Shown here one piece after another: positions 16,789-26,838 of a stretch of DNA of 64,000 nucleotides. Every line of letters begins with the position of its first letter. Position 1 is the stretch's first letter. Position numbers and translations under genes: made by a program. The DNA comes from JAAXGI01 sp965206975 (GTDB lineage Bacteria; Gemmatimonadota; Gemmatimonadetes; Longimicrobiales; Gaopeijiaceae), in assembly GCA_965206975.1 (NCBI GenBank), contig OZ242253.1:62001-126000 (forward strand). Reading direction: 5' to 3'. A model generated the notes under the pieces. It saw nothing but the letters and a program-made list of their open reading frames with translations, had not been told where the DNA came from and ran no database searches.

Positions 16789-17496
16789 TCAAGGAGGATC
16801 ATCATTGTAGAGCCAAGGCCGCCGCAACCGGTCCGCATCCCGCATCGCCTTCGCGTCGTCGTCATACTGAAGCCTCTCCTCAAGCTCCATCTCCTCGGAA
16901 CCCAAAAGGAGCCGATTCCGAAGCCGCGGATCGATCTCGAACGAGATCGTCTCCATATCAGGCCGCTCGAGCACCAACCTCTCGAGGTCGACGGTCATCG
17001 GTACTGCGGGACGGGATGCGACGCGTCCGGCGATCCCGTCGACCGTCCCCCGGGGGAGCGTGACCGGGAGCAGGCCGTAGTCGAAGCAGTCGTCGTAGAA
17101 CACCGGACCGAAGCTCGGTGCGATGACGACTCGAAACCCGCACGCGAGAAGGCGCACGACGGCGAAGGCCTGAACGGTCCCGCTCCCGAAGTTCTCGCCA
17201 GCTAGCAGGATGGAGGCTTCGCGGTACGGCTCCTGGTTCAGAATGAAGTCCGGGTTCTCCGAGCCGTCGAGGTGGTAGCGAAGTCCTTCGAAGGCGTGAC
17301 CTACAGGCGATGCGTTCTCGTGCGTGTGCGGGGTGATGGCCGGCATGTCAGGATCGGTGTGCAAGACGTGGAGGTCCGGGCCGAGCGGAGCGATAAACTC
17401 GACCTCCACGTCGCGGCGCATGAACGGCGCCGCAATCCCGGTATGACGCACAAACGGCGGGTGCCTTCCCCGGGAAGATCTCGCTGCATCGAGCAT
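16789..17496 (-). CDS. LeuD/aconitase-swivel homologue with a lost substrate motif
   Basis: The fold is that of the 3-isopropylmalate dehydratase small subunit. It opens FVRHTGIAAPFMRRDVEVEF and continues with NPDFILNQEPYREASILLAGENFGSG and GFRVVIAPSFGPVFYDDCFDYGLLPVTL, and ends RPWLY as LeuD proteins do. The substrate-binding loop, normally GSSREHA, here reads GTVQAFA, so the serine and arginine that hold the substrate are gone. The early DTD motif is also missing. No leuC or leuB is nearby. It is probably a divergent paralogue of unknown reaction rather than leucine biosynthesis. I use the ATG at 17496 after GGGGGAG; one at 17553 would add 19 residues. Confidence 0.72.
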   Translation of the reverse strand: MLDAARSSRGRHPPFVRHTGIAAPFMRRDVEVEFIAPLGPDLHVLHTDPDMPAITPHTHENASPVGHAFEGLRYHLDGSENPDFILNQEPYREASILLAGENFGSGTVQAFAVVRLLACGFRVVIAPSFGPVFYDDCFDYGLLPVTLPRGTVDGIAGRVASRPAVPMTVDLERLVLERPDMETISFEIDPRLRNRLLLGSEEMELEERLQYDDDAKAMRDADRLRRPWLYNDDPP

Positions 17497-17795
17497 CACC
17501 GCTCCCCCGACAAGAGGCCCCCGTCGCATTTCAAGCTGCCCGGGTCGAGGCATACACGCCGTACTTGACCGGACAATCCACGGTCATGGCCGCCCCCGTG
17601 CTACACCTCAACCCGCGTTCATCCCCACCGGCAATGCTCGGCAGCGCATGAACTTCAGCCGTGCCCCCAAGGCTCCACCGCTCCCGGCAAAGGGGTTGGT
17701 GATCGCGCCGCGCGGCCAAGCACGACCGAGCGGCGCGAACCCAACCCCCTCCAAGGACCCCGCGAAGCGTGACGGCCCGCGCGAACCCACCACCG

Positions 17796-19958
17796 TCAGG
17801 GAAGCGTCAGTGCCTGGAGCTGCCCGGGCTCCCCGCGCCTCACGCTGCCGGACTGGAGGACGATGTACTGCTTGCCCTCGTGCATGTACGACATCATCCC
17901 GTACTGGGCCGGCACCGGAATCTCAACGCGCGCGATGACCTCCCCCGTGAACTTGTCCCGTGCATTCAGGACGGGCATGCCGTTCTCGCTCAGTTCAGTA
18001 TCCCCGCGCAGGTCTTCCGTCGCTTGCAGAAGCAAGTCACCCACGACCATCTGGATAGAGTTGCCCGTCCCACCGGTCGGCTGGATCTCGACCCCCTCAA
18101 GGAGCGGGTGGTTTCGAATTCGTTCCGGGGTCTCTCCGATCGGGATATCCCACAGCTTCTCCCCGGTGTTCATGTCGTAGGCAGCGAGCGCCTGGTAGAG
18201 CGGCTTGTAGACCGGGAGACCATCGATGAGCGGGAGGGAGACCGGAATCCCTCCCGGGGCCCACGCTGCCACGGTGGTACCGGTGGTCGGCGTATGACGC
18301 TCCCGCCCCCTCCAGCCCTCGGCGCTCATCCCGGGGAGTCCCCGGGGTTCATCGATGCCGTTGGTGGGCACCATGAACCGTGGCGCGCTGCACCCCCGGT
18401 TGTGGGATGCGTACATGATCCCCGTGGACGGATCTGCAATGGACGGGTGATAGATGTTGAGCCCGCCCATGCACCCGACGACGTTCACGTAGTCGTTCCC
18501 GTGCTCGATGGGAAGCGGGGGCACGTAGAGCCCGCCGACCTCGAAATCAGCCAGGATCTCGAGCGACTCTTCCCTGAGTTCGGGCGTGTAGTCGAGCAGG
18601 AACTCCTCGGTGATCCCGTTCACAACGATCCGGTCGAGCGGCTCCGGCCGGGTGGGATACGGCTGCGTCGGCGAGGTGTAGTTGCCGGGCACCTGCGTCT
18701 GCATGACCGGACGTTCCTCGATGGGCCAGATCGGCTCACCCGTCTCCCGGTTGAGGGCAAAGATGAGTCCCTGCTTCGTGTTCTGGACCACGGCGGGGAT
18801 CTCGACGCCATCGACGGTCAGGTCGAGCAGGATCGGAGCGGTGGGAATGTCGTAGTTCCACTGGTCACTCCGGTGGATCTGCTGGTGCCACCGCCGCTCC
18901 CCGGTCTCCACGTCCAACGCAACGAGGCTTCCTCCAAAGAGGTTGCCCCCGGGCCGGTGCCCCGCGTACGACTGAACGGTCGAGGCGTTTGTCACGATGT
19001 ACACGAGCCCGAGCTCGGGATCTGCAGCGGCAGGCGCCCAGCTCGACATGTCGCCCGACCACTGCCAGGCATCATTCTCCCACGTCTCGTGACCCACCTC
19101 CCCCGGCCTCGGGATCACATGAAACTTCCAGAGAAACTCTCCCGTCCGGGCGTCGAATCCTTGGATGTCGCCGGGGACGTTCTCGATTCGGGTCTGATCG
19201 TAGCTCGGTTCGTGGCCGACGAGGACCACCACCACCCCGTTGACCACAATCGGGGGCGAGGAACTCGTGACCATCCCCAGCTCTTGGGGGATCCCGTGGT
19301 CAGGGTCGTACGTCCCGCCCGAGGCAATGAAGTCCTGCCAGGGTCCCCAGTCCCCGACGAGCGTCGGAACGAGGTCGACGACCCCGGTCTCGGAGAAGCC
19401 CGGGACGCCCGTGGGCGCACCCCAGTTCTCGAGCGGCCGCCCCGTCTTCGCGTCGAGCGCCCACAGGAAGTAGGCCGCCGAGGTGATGAAGATGACGCCG
19501 CGCCCGTCGACCTCGGCATATGCAACACCCTTCCCGAAGTCCGCCCTGGGTGAACGCAAGAATCTCATGGACTCCGGCTCGCGGAAGGTCCAGAGCAGCT
19601 CGCCCGTGCCAGGGTCGATCGCTACGACCTGGCGGCGCCCGCTGAGAACGGTGTAGAGCATCCCGTCGGCATACGCGGGTGTGGACCGGGCCGTATACTC
19701 GACGTACGGACCGAAGTTGGTCCCCCGGAAGGTCCACGCCACCTCGAGATCCTCGAAGTTCGACGCATTGATCTGGCTCAGCTGGGGTGCCGAACGAGTA
19801 TGCCCCGCATCACCTCCCAAGTACCGCCACTCGCCCCCTTCAACGCCCTGGAGCTGGGCAGCACTGGGACTCGCCATGCCCAGCTGCGAGAGGAGCACGA
19901 CCGCGGTCCCGATCAGGCGGGACGGCCACAATCGACCTCCCGGTACAGGTGTTGTCAT
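17796..19958 (-). CDS. PQQ-dependent dehydrogenase (quinoprotein, periplasmic)
   Basis: This eight-bladed propeller dehydrogenase of about 720 residues oxidises an alcohol or sugar with pyrroloquinoline quinone. It has a signal peptide (LIGTAVVLLSQLGMASPSAAQ), then EWRYLGGDAGHTRSAPQLSQINASNFEDLEVAW, the usual entry to blade one. Blades repeat the pattern ALDAKTGRPLENWG, FDARTGEFLWKF, ALDVETGERRWHQ, ALNRETGEPIW and AYDMNTGEKLWDIP. There is no C-terminal cytochrome domain, so an external electron acceptor is needed; the haem lipoprotein downstream is a possible partner. The ATG at 19958 follows GGAGGAGG, which excludes a longer start. The substrate cannot be assigned. Confidence 0.88.
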   Translation of the reverse strand: MTTPVPGGRLWPSRLIGTAVVLLSQLGMASPSAAQLQGVEGGEWRYLGGDAGHTRSAPQLSQINASNFEDLEVAWTFRGTNFGPYVEYTARSTPAYADGMLYTVLSGRRQVVAIDPGTGELLWTFREPESMRFLRSPRADFGKGVAYAEVDGRGVIFITSAAYFLWALDAKTGRPLENWGAPTGVPGFSETGVVDLVPTLVGDWGPWQDFIASGGTYDPDHGIPQELGMVTSSSPPIVVNGVVVVLVGHEPSYDQTRIENVPGDIQGFDARTGEFLWKFHVIPRPGEVGHETWENDAWQWSGDMSSWAPAAADPELGLVYIVTNASTVQSYAGHRPGGNLFGGSLVALDVETGERRWHQQIHRSDQWNYDIPTAPILLDLTVDGVEIPAVVQNTKQGLIFALNRETGEPIWPIEERPVMQTQVPGNYTSPTQPYPTRPEPLDRIVVNGITEEFLLDYTPELREESLEILADFEVGGLYVPPLPIEHGNDYVNVVGCMGGLNIYHPSIADPSTGIMYASHNRGCSAPRFMVPTNGIDEPRGLPGMSAEGWRGRERHTPTTGTTVAAWAPGGIPVSLPLIDGLPVYKPLYQALAAYDMNTGEKLWDIPIGETPERIRNHPLLEGVEIQPTGGTGNSIQMVVGDLLLQATEDLRGDTELSENGMPVLNARDKFTGEVIARVEIPVPAQYGMMSYMHEGKQYIVLQSGSVRRGEPGQLQALTLP

Positions 19959-20239
19959 CTTCCCTCCTCCGCTGGAACAAGATTTCCGGCATGGTGTGCG
20001 TTCGCATATCGACACGGCAACCAGTCATTATAGGATGAGCGCGCCCGAGCCGCGAGGACGAAGCGACGCCGCGCGTCGTAGCGGACCCCACTCCCGGATC
20101 ACCTCGGGAAGCATCTGGAGCGCGGGCTCCGTCCTCGGTTGACGACCCGCAGGGAACCTCGATCGGCAGCAGTAGCGGCTGCCTGCGGCACGGGTCCCGA
20201 TACCCGGCGACCCCGCCCGGATTCGCCCTTTTCCGGTCC

Positions 20240-23200
20240 TTACGGGCCGCTCCCGGACACTCTCGCCACCCACGCCAACCAGCGGTCCAGCAAGTCGCCT
20301 GCAACCCCGTTCGGGAGTTCGTTCGCCGGGGGGCTCGCTAGGGCCCGGAGCCTTACGTCGCCCTCGCCGAGTACGGTGCGGTCGTCGAGATGCCCACTAT
20401 CACGAAAGTATTCTCCCAGGGCATCCGCGCTGCGCTCCCGGAACCCCTTCAAGCGCGCATCCGCCTTCTCGCGGAGCGCCGCGAGAAGGCGAACTGGATC
20501 ACCCCGCAACGTACCAGCGATCTCGACCACGTCGTCGAGATACCGTTGGCTCAGCGCACCGCTTGCTGCCAGCGCGTCGCGGTCGACAGGCCGGCCTCTC
20601 CCCTGACTCCACGCCTCGCAAAACACCTCGAGGAGGCCCACCCGGGCGCCGATCTGCTCCGATGTCTTCGAGCGCGACGCCAGCCCGGCGGCGAGTTGCG
20701 AGCGCGCAACCGTCTTCCACTGGCCCACGCGTTCGATGCGATGTTCAAGGAGCACGTGGAGCAGCGCCAGATCGTCCGACAACAAGAAGAAGAAGTGCTG
20801 CCGCGAGGACCCGAGCCGCGGCGCGAACCCGGGAACCTCCAGAAGACTCCCGTATTCTTCTGCCGTCACCCCAACGGGGTCGGGCACGCTCGGTCTCGGG
20901 GGGATTCGAAGGGCCGATGGCTCCTTGACGGCGCCACCGCCTCGCCCGCGGATCACACCGAGATCGATCTCGGCGGCGATGACGCAGTCCTCTTCGGCGA
21001 GTGCACGGCGAATGCGCTCCCGGTCGAGCGGGTCGCTGGTCAAGTAGAAGATCTGGCGCCCTTGGTCCTTCGCAAGCCGCCCGAGACTTCCGGCTATCGC
21101 TTCAAATCGCGCGGGGTCGCTCTGATCGAGCGCTTCATCGAGGAAGAGGGGAAGTGTGAGTCCTCGCTCGACTTCCTCCGCGAATGCCACCCGGGCTGCC
21201 AGGAGGAGCTGTGCGCGGGTTCCGTCCGAGAGTTCATCGAGTTGCCGGCGCTCGCCGTTCCGCAAGTCGATCGCGAACAGGCGGGGCGACTTGCTGTCCC
21301 GGCCAAGCCGAAGTTCGTAGCCGTGGTGCGTGAAGGTGGAAAAATGACTACGCGCGCGCTCGAACACGCGCGGCATCTGGGTCTGTTCGTACTCCCGCTC
21401 CACCGCATCGACCAGGAGCGTCCCGGCCTTGGCGAAAATCGCCTCGTCCCGACGCTCCCGCAGCTTCGCACGGCCTTCTTCCTGGCGGGCGATCAGATCC
21501 TGGAGGCCGCTGCCCCGCCTGGCCTCCTTCACCTCGGCCTCGATGTCAGCGATCTCTCCCCGGAGCTCGTCAGCCCTCTCAGCCTCGACCGAGAAATCCT
21601 CCGCCAATCTGCCCAAACTGGCCTCGTCGAGTTCCGCCAGCTCGAACTCACCGGCCGCTCCGAGCGCCTCTCGGTCCAGTGCGTTTTGGCTCTCCAGCCC
21701 GAAGGCCACCGTCCGCAATCTGCGGAAGGCCTCCAATTGACTGATGAGCGCCCTCAGGCCCTGCAGGTCGCCGTCGTCAAGAGAGGCTTTCGAGTAGATC
21801 TCCCGTATCGACGTGCGCGCCCTCTCCCGGTAAGCGGTGAGCTTCTCCCGCTGGGCCATCGCCTGCCGCTCGCCGGAGATTGCCCCGGCCAACTGCGCAT
21901 TCCGGTCCGAGAGGCGGCCGAGATACACCTTCGCCGTCGCGGCGTCTTCCGGCTCAGGTTCGCCATGCGCTTGCAAGGTGTCGCCCAACTCGGCGAGAAG
22001 CCTGGAGTGCGTGTCCTCGAGATCCTCCACTCGGCCCACGGCGCGTTCGTGGCTGATGCGAGCTGCCCGCAGCTGATCGAGAGCCCGGACCGTATCGACG
22101 AGCTCCGCATCGGGCCACATCGTATCGAGACCCAGCTGCTCGAGAAGCTTCCTCCGCCGTTCCTCGAGGGAGGGCGCCTTCTCGGCACGCGCACTCAGCT
22201 CGCTCCTCAGGTTCTGCCGGTCCGCATCCCGGAACTTCGTCATCTCGGCACGGGCATCGGTCACGGCCACGTCCCCCTCAAGGGTCCGCAGCCGCGCTTC
22301 GACGGACCGGACACTCCATGCGTCGGGCGGAGCAATTTCGAGCCGCGCGAATGCCTCCGCCGCGTCTGCGCGCGCGCGCGCAGCACCCCGCCGCGCTCCA
22401 CGCATGAGGAGGAGCGGGACGGCGAGCCCTGCGCCAGCTGCGAGGAGGAGTCCGAAACGCGGATCCGCGAGCACAGCGAGTATGCCCCCGGCCAGCATCA
22501 TCGCCAGGGCGAGGAAGAGCCAGCTGCGACGTCCCCGCGCTCCGCCCCGGGGCGTTTCAGGTGCGGGAGAGCGAAGCCACCGGCGCAGCGTCTCGACGGC
22601 GCTTCGAAGATCCTCGAGCCGACTCTCGCTGCCCTTCGCGCGCTCGCTCTCGTCAACGTCCTTGAGGAGCTGCAGCCTCCACTCGATGGCGCTCTTCCTC
22701 GCCCGGTGCTCCTCGGCCTCACGCAGGAACTCGAACAGCCGGGTATGCTCCTCTAGGGTGAGGGCGACCTTCTCCAGATCGCCGCCACCGAACGTTTCGA
22801 GTGCAGCCGCGACCTCCCTCTGACGCTCGCCGCGCGTCGTCCGCGCTGTCCTGAGTTCGAGCTCGACCCGGCCGAGTTCGTCCGCCCGTTGCCGCCACAC
22901 CGCGAGGTCCGCATTGTCGACCGGCGCCGGAAGACGAGCATCGCGCTTGGTGGCACGGGCATCGTCAAGTTCGCGTCCCAGGCCCAGGTCCCCCTCGTTC
23001 CACTCATCGATCTGATCGTGGAGCCGCTGGACCTGGTCGAGCTCTTCGCCGGACAGCTGGGCCAGGGCTGCGGGCATGGCCTCGACTCGTCGAACGACTT
23101 CGGCGCATTCTTCCGTCCGCGCGGCAAGTCCAGCTGCCCGTTCCACGAATGGCAGGCGGCGGGCCGCCGCCGAGGACCCTTCCAACTGCAGCTCCAGCTC

Positions 23201-23752
23201 GCGGCGCCTCGCCGCACGGCGCTCGAGCAACGCCTGCCTCCCTTCCGCCTCCTGCACGGCTCTCATCGTCCGGGCCAACTCGTTCCGCTGGCGGCGTCCG
23301 GAGTTTCGACTCACTCCGGGGAATAGGACCTCCACAATCGCGGCCAGGTCGAACCCGCCCGACATCTGGCGCCGGATCTCGGTGGCGATGTCTCGTGTGC
23401 CATCCGGCGACGGATCGACCAGTTCCCTGAGACGGAGAAAGAACGAACGGTGGTGTTGGGATCCCGGGATTCCCGGCGGCATCCGGTCCTCGCCCTCGCA
23501 GCGCCACCGGACGCGCGAGCCGTCGCGCTCCGCCCACCACAACTCACCAGCGAGTTCGAACTCGCCGGTGACGTAGGTTCGTTCGCTCGGGCCGAGGTCA
23601 CCCCAGTACAGCATCTCGACCGCGCGGCAGATGCTCGACTTGCCGATTGCATTCGGTCCGAAGACTACGTGGACCCCTGCCCCCGCCGATTCGATCTCGT
23701 ACGACTCGTCGATGCCTGGGAGCCGGTCGATCTTGAGCCGCTTGAGCTTCAT
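20240..23752 (-). CDS. YhaN/SbcC-like AAA ATPase with membrane segments and a C-terminal extension
   Basis: A 1170-residue SMC-like ATPase of the Rad50/SbcC group, closest in layout to YhaN. The Walker A motif GPNAIGKSS is at residues 32-40. Long coiled coils follow, broken near residues 405-455 by two hydrophobic helices (SWLFLALAMMLAGGILAVLA and FGLLLAAGAGLAVPLLLM), as in YhaN. The ABC signature LSDGTRAQ is near residue 840 and Walker B LPLFLDEALD near residue 870. No CxxC zinc hook is seen. About 240 residues follow the ATPase head, which YhaN proteins do not normally need. It overlaps the nuclease gene upstream by 4 bp. The pair probably processes DNA ends at the membrane. Confidence 0.87.
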   Translation of the reverse strand: MKLKRLKIDRLPGIDESYEIESAGAGVHVVFGPNAIGKSSICRAVEMLYWGDLGPSERTYVTGEFELAGELWWAERDGSRVRWRCEGEDRMPPGIPGSQHHRSFFLRLRELVDPSPDGTRDIATEIRRQMSGGFDLAAIVEVLFPGVSRNSGRRQRNELARTMRAVQEAEGRQALLERRAARRRELELQLEGSSAAARRLPFVERAAGLAARTEECAEVVRRVEAMPAALAQLSGEELDQVQRLHDQIDEWNEGDLGLGRELDDARATKRDARLPAPVDNADLAVWRQRADELGRVELELRTARTTRGERQREVAAALETFGGGDLEKVALTLEEHTRLFEFLREAEEHRARKSAIEWRLQLLKDVDESERAKGSESRLEDLRSAVETLRRWLRSPAPETPRGGARGRRSWLFLALAMMLAGGILAVLADPRFGLLLAAGAGLAVPLLLMRGARRGAARARADAAEAFARLEIAPPDAWSVRSVEARLRTLEGDVAVTDARAEMTKFRDADRQNLRSELSARAEKAPSLEERRRKLLEQLGLDTMWPDAELVDTVRALDQLRAARISHERAVGRVEDLEDTHSRLLAELGDTLQAHGEPEPEDAATAKVYLGRLSDRNAQLAGAISGERQAMAQREKLTAYRERARTSIREIYSKASLDDGDLQGLRALISQLEAFRRLRTVAFGLESQNALDREALGAAGEFELAELDEASLGRLAEDFSVEAERADELRGEIADIEAEVKEARRGSGLQDLIARQEEGRAKLRERRDEAIFAKAGTLLVDAVEREYEQTQMPRVFERARSHFSTFTHHGYELRLGRDSKSPRLFAIDLRNGERRQLDELSDGTRAQLLLAARVAFAEEVERGLTLPLFLDEALDQSDPARFEAIAGSLGRLAKDQGRQIFYLTSDPLDRERIRRALAEEDCVIAAEIDLGVIRGRGGGAVKEPSALRIPPRPSVPDPVGVTAEEYGSLLEVPGFAPRLGSSRQHFFFLLSDDLALLHVLLEHRIERVGQWKTVARSQLAAGLASRSKTSEQIGARVGLLEVFCEAWSQGRGRPVDRDALAASGALSQRYLDDVVEIAGTLRGDPVRLLAALREKADARLKGFRERSADALGEYFRDSGHLDDRTVLGEGDVRLRALASPPANELPNGVAGDLLDRWLAWVARVSGSGP

Positions 23753-25089
23753 GACGCGACACCCGGCACGGCCTGGGACAACATGGCGGTCAGCGCCTCC
23801 ATCCCGGATCGCACGAGAACGTCGCGCAAGGCGTCGTCGGATAGCGGATCGATGTGACTCCGGTGGTCGCTCACGGGAGCCCAGATCTCATCATCGGCCA
23901 CAGGAGCCAGTGCCGCGCGAGCTTCCTCGAGGACCGCCCGCGACGCATCGCCACCCGTCGCTAGGAGGATCAGCTGCCGGGCGAGGAGGGCGGCTGGGTC
24001 ATCCCCCCTCGCAATCTCCGACAGATCGAGCTGCGGCGTCATGGCGGCGACGATCTTGTTGTAGAAAACCGCCGTCCCGTCCACGACGCGCCCCAAACCC
24101 TTCCACGTGCCGGAGGCAACCTCCTTCCTGATCCCGTCATGGCATGGGCTCGCGCCCGTCAGGCGCGCGCGCAGCCCCAGAGCGCGAGGCGGCGACCCCG
24201 ATCGGCCGATCCGCCGGACGATCTCTTCCGCCTCTCCAAGCAGACGGTCGCCTACGTCGTCAGGGTGTTCGAGCCCGCCAACGGGAATGGAGATGTTCTC
24301 CCACCGGAGCGGCGCGAGCGGGACGTGATCGAGCTGAATCCCACCGTCATCGCGCACCCTCAGGGTCCACGGACCGTGAGGCCCCGTTTCCGAGGGGTCG
24401 AGTCCTACGAGAGAGCCCAGATAACCCGAGGGCGGGCTGCCCCCCCCGCGTGCGGAAAGGCGACCGATCGAGGGTTTGTGAATGTGGCCCAGGAGCCAGG
24501 CGTCGTACCCCGTATCGTTCAGCTCGACTTGCCGGACGGGTGCGTACGACCCTCCGGACGCATCCAGATCGGCATGAAGCAGGCCAATGCGGGGGACGGG
24601 GAGACGAGCTGGCGGATTCGCGAGGAGCGCCGCCACTGGGCTCTCTCGGACACGGCGCTCGCCGAAGGACCATCCGACGATCTCGGCGACGGGCTCCTCA
24701 TTCTTCGTAACGGTCCGAGACTCCCACTTGCCGCCGGCTCCGAGCAAGGTGAACCCGTCCAGGAGGGACGCGAGCCTCGGGAGCGCCTCGACATCGTGGT
24801 TTCCGGCAACGGCGATGACCTCGATTCCTGCCTCGAAGAGCCGCCGCAAGCCGTCCTCGAGCGGCGGCATCGCCTCGAATCTGGCGTTCGTGCTCTCGAC
24901 CACATCGCCCGCGAAGAGGACGGCGTCGACCCCCTCCGCGATCGCGAAATCCACGGCAAGCCCGAGCGCGGCCGCTGGTGTCAGTTCGTCGGGGTCCACC
25001 CCCCAGGACGCGACACCGCCCGGTAACCCTGACGGGCTTGTGCCGAGGTGCACATCTCCGATCGCGAGCATTTCGGCACGGTCACCCAT
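23749..25089 (-). CDS. SbcD/YhaO-like metallophosphoesterase (DNA repair nuclease)
   Basis: This 446-residue calcineurin-like phosphoesterase has all five metal-binding blocks: IGDVHLG, FAGDVVES, AGNHDVE, LLHADLD and LGHIHKP. These are the motifs of Mre11/SbcD nucleases, which cut DNA ends with their Rad50-like partner. The capping and C-terminal parts (about residues 270-446) are divergent, as in YhaO. Its ATG overlaps an upstream open frame, and its TGA overlaps the ATG of the YhaN-like gene (ATGA), so the two subunits are translationally coupled. Sequence and context agree on a two-subunit DNA-repair complex. Confidence 0.88.
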   Translation of the reverse strand: MGDRAEMLAIGDVHLGTSPSGLPGGVASWGVDPDELTPAAALGLAVDFAIAEGVDAVLFAGDVVESTNARFEAMPPLEDGLRRLFEAGIEVIAVAGNHDVEALPRLASLLDGFTLLGAGGKWESRTVTKNEEPVAEIVGWSFGERRVRESPVAALLANPPARLPVPRIGLLHADLDASGGSYAPVRQVELNDTGYDAWLLGHIHKPSIGRLSARGGGSPPSGYLGSLVGLDPSETGPHGPWTLRVRDDGGIQLDHVPLAPLRWENISIPVGGLEHPDDVGDRLLGEAEEIVRRIGRSGSPPRALGLRARLTGASPCHDGIRKEVASGTWKGLGRVVDGTAVFYNKIVAAMTPQLDLSEIARGDDPAALLARQLILLATGGDASRAVLEEARAALAPVADDEIWAPVSDHRSHIDPLSDDALRDVLVRSGMEALTAMLSQAVPGVAS

Positions 25090-25845
25090 TGTTCGCTCCC
25101 GGGGGTTCGGTGGGGGCGCCCACGAGGGAAAGCCGATCGAATCGGGCCTCCGGGTCGCTCATGCGGGCCGCGAGCGCCTTACACGGAACAAACGGTCCCG
25201 CCGAGTACGGGCGGAAGGCCTTCGCCGCGATCACCGGAACGGCGCAACGGTGAAGGAACAGCGCTTTGGCCGAACCGTGCCGGCCACGACTGCACTGTCG
25301 GGAGTCCCCGCTCTCCGTCCGAACATCAAGAGCTCCAGCGCCAAATTTACACCGGAAGGAGGGTCGTCGGCCCGCCGCCGTCCCACGGGCACGCGGGTTC
25401 GACGCTGCGTCTCCCCGCACCCGTCGCCAGCGGACACCCTCGCGCATCGCTTCTCCGAACCCGCGACGCGTCGGGCGAGCACGCCGTCACACCGCGGCGG
25501 ATCCCGAGCGGGCGGGACCTCGAGGCACGAGGGGCCGGCACGCCGGGAGAGGGGATCGGGGACTCGCCGAGACTACCGGCGGGGCGGCCAGCGTCAATCT
25601 TCACAGATCCCTTCTCCGAGCTCACCGAGCCCAGCGTCCCTGCTCGCCGGGACACCCGGGTGCCGCTCGCGTCGGGAGCCCCTGTGGGCAGGACTCGCCA
25701 TGGGGGAATCGTGCGGGGTGAGCCTCCGGACGCCCGCCCCCCGGAAGGTACGGTGATCCGCTCGACCGGGCAGAGCGGCGCGGCTCCGCAGCTGCCGGGG
25801 CCGGCCTCGACATCGGGCCCTGACCCCGGGACATCCGCCCGGCAC
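25090..25845. other. About 750 bp without a confident gene
   Basis: One minus-strand frame ends at a TGA (25082-25084) that overlaps the start of the nuclease gene. Its last 60 residues look slightly protein-like (ALFLHRCAVPVIAAKAFRPY, MSDPEARFDRLSLVG), so a small coupled gene upstream of the nuclease is possible, but I see no family and no ribosome site. The rest shows nothing. Confidence 0.35.
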
Positions 25846-26553
25846 CTATCTCGTAGCCCTCCGTTTCCGCCCCGCCCTCCCAGCCCTTTCGATCTTCTCG
25901 ATGTACTCGGTCGCCAAGGGCACCTTGCATGAGGTGCCGTGCATGTCGACCTCGACCTTCCCGAGCTTCCGGGCTGCTTCCTTCGCACGCTCGATCAGCG
26001 GCAGGACGTAGGCACCGACCGAGATCACGAAACCGTTCATCGTGTAGCGAACACGGTTCGGTGCCGCGTCGATGCCGGTCTCGATTCTCTCGAGAAGTGC
26101 CTCGATCTCCGCTAGATCCAGCTCCTCGTCTCGCGTGAAGGCGACGATGCCGGCGTAGGTGTTCCATCCCGAGGAGGCGACCGCCTCGTTCCCAGAATCG
26201 ATCCATCGGCTCGCGAGCTCGCGGGCATGTCTGCTCTTGCTTGCGACGCCGGGCACCGTGTACTCGGCGATCATTTGCCACGTCGCGCCTCGCGCCCACT
26301 CATCGAGCTGCTCCCGGCTCATTCGCGACCCATCCGCCACGAGACCCGCCAGGTACATCGCGTCGGGATTGCCGCTCGCGTACAGGTCACAGGCAAGCTC
26401 GTGCCTGCCCTTGATCTTCTTGGCGATGACCTTCATGTCGGCCACGCTGACGCCGAGGAGGTCCTCCGGCGCTCCATGCGGCGCGAACGCCCGGACGCGG
26501 CGTGGATCCCCCTTGGTCTCAAGCTCGGCCATGACTTCGGCCACGGTGCTCAT
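25846..26553 (-). CDS. AlkD-like DNA alkylation repair protein
   Basis: This all-helical protein of 235 residues belongs to the DNA alkylation repair (HEAT-like repeat) family. Recognisable segments are GVSVADMKVIAKKIKGRHELACDLYASGNPDAMYLAGLVAD, then REQLDEWARGATWQMIAEYTVPGVA and ASRWIDSGNEAVASSGWNTYAGIVAF. Classical AlkD excises alkylated purines using conserved Trp, Asp and Arg residues. This branch is more distant and may not be a glycosylase. I start at the ATG at 26553; the frame runs 91 codons further upstream, but that stretch is not protein-like. It lies between the YhaN/YhaO pair and yaaA, a grouping that suggests genome protection. Confidence 0.8.
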   Translation of the reverse strand: MSTVAEVMAELETKGDPRRVRAFAPHGAPEDLLGVSVADMKVIAKKIKGRHELACDLYASGNPDAMYLAGLVADGSRMSREQLDEWARGATWQMIAEYTVPGVASKSRHARELASRWIDSGNEAVASSGWNTYAGIVAFTRDEELDLAEIEALLERIETGIDAAPNRVRYTMNGFVISVGAYVLPLIERAKEAARKLGKVEVDMHGTSCKVPLATEYIEKIERAGRAGRKRRATR

Positions 26554-26838
26554 GCGGCGATCTCCATCGGCAGGAGGAATCGATACGGCACCGGTGCGGG
26601 TGTTCGCCCCGGATCCCGTCAACGATACTGAGGCGCGGGCCGTCTGCAACTCTCGCGAGCAGGTTGCAACGTTGCGGCCATGGCAGCCGACTTCACCCCG
26701 GCGCCGGTCCTCCCCGGCCGCGTCCTCCCGCCACCGCCGGCCAGGGGCAAGGACACCCCGGTGGATCATGCGGCCCGGCCGGCGATAGATTGAACCTGCG
26801 AAGTCTGCGGATCCGGGCCGGGCCAAGGAGGAACCAGC

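Noticed and set aside
20390..22756. Plus-strand 788-codon open frame
   Set aside because: It is the mirror of the YhaN-like gene and has no protein-like domains.
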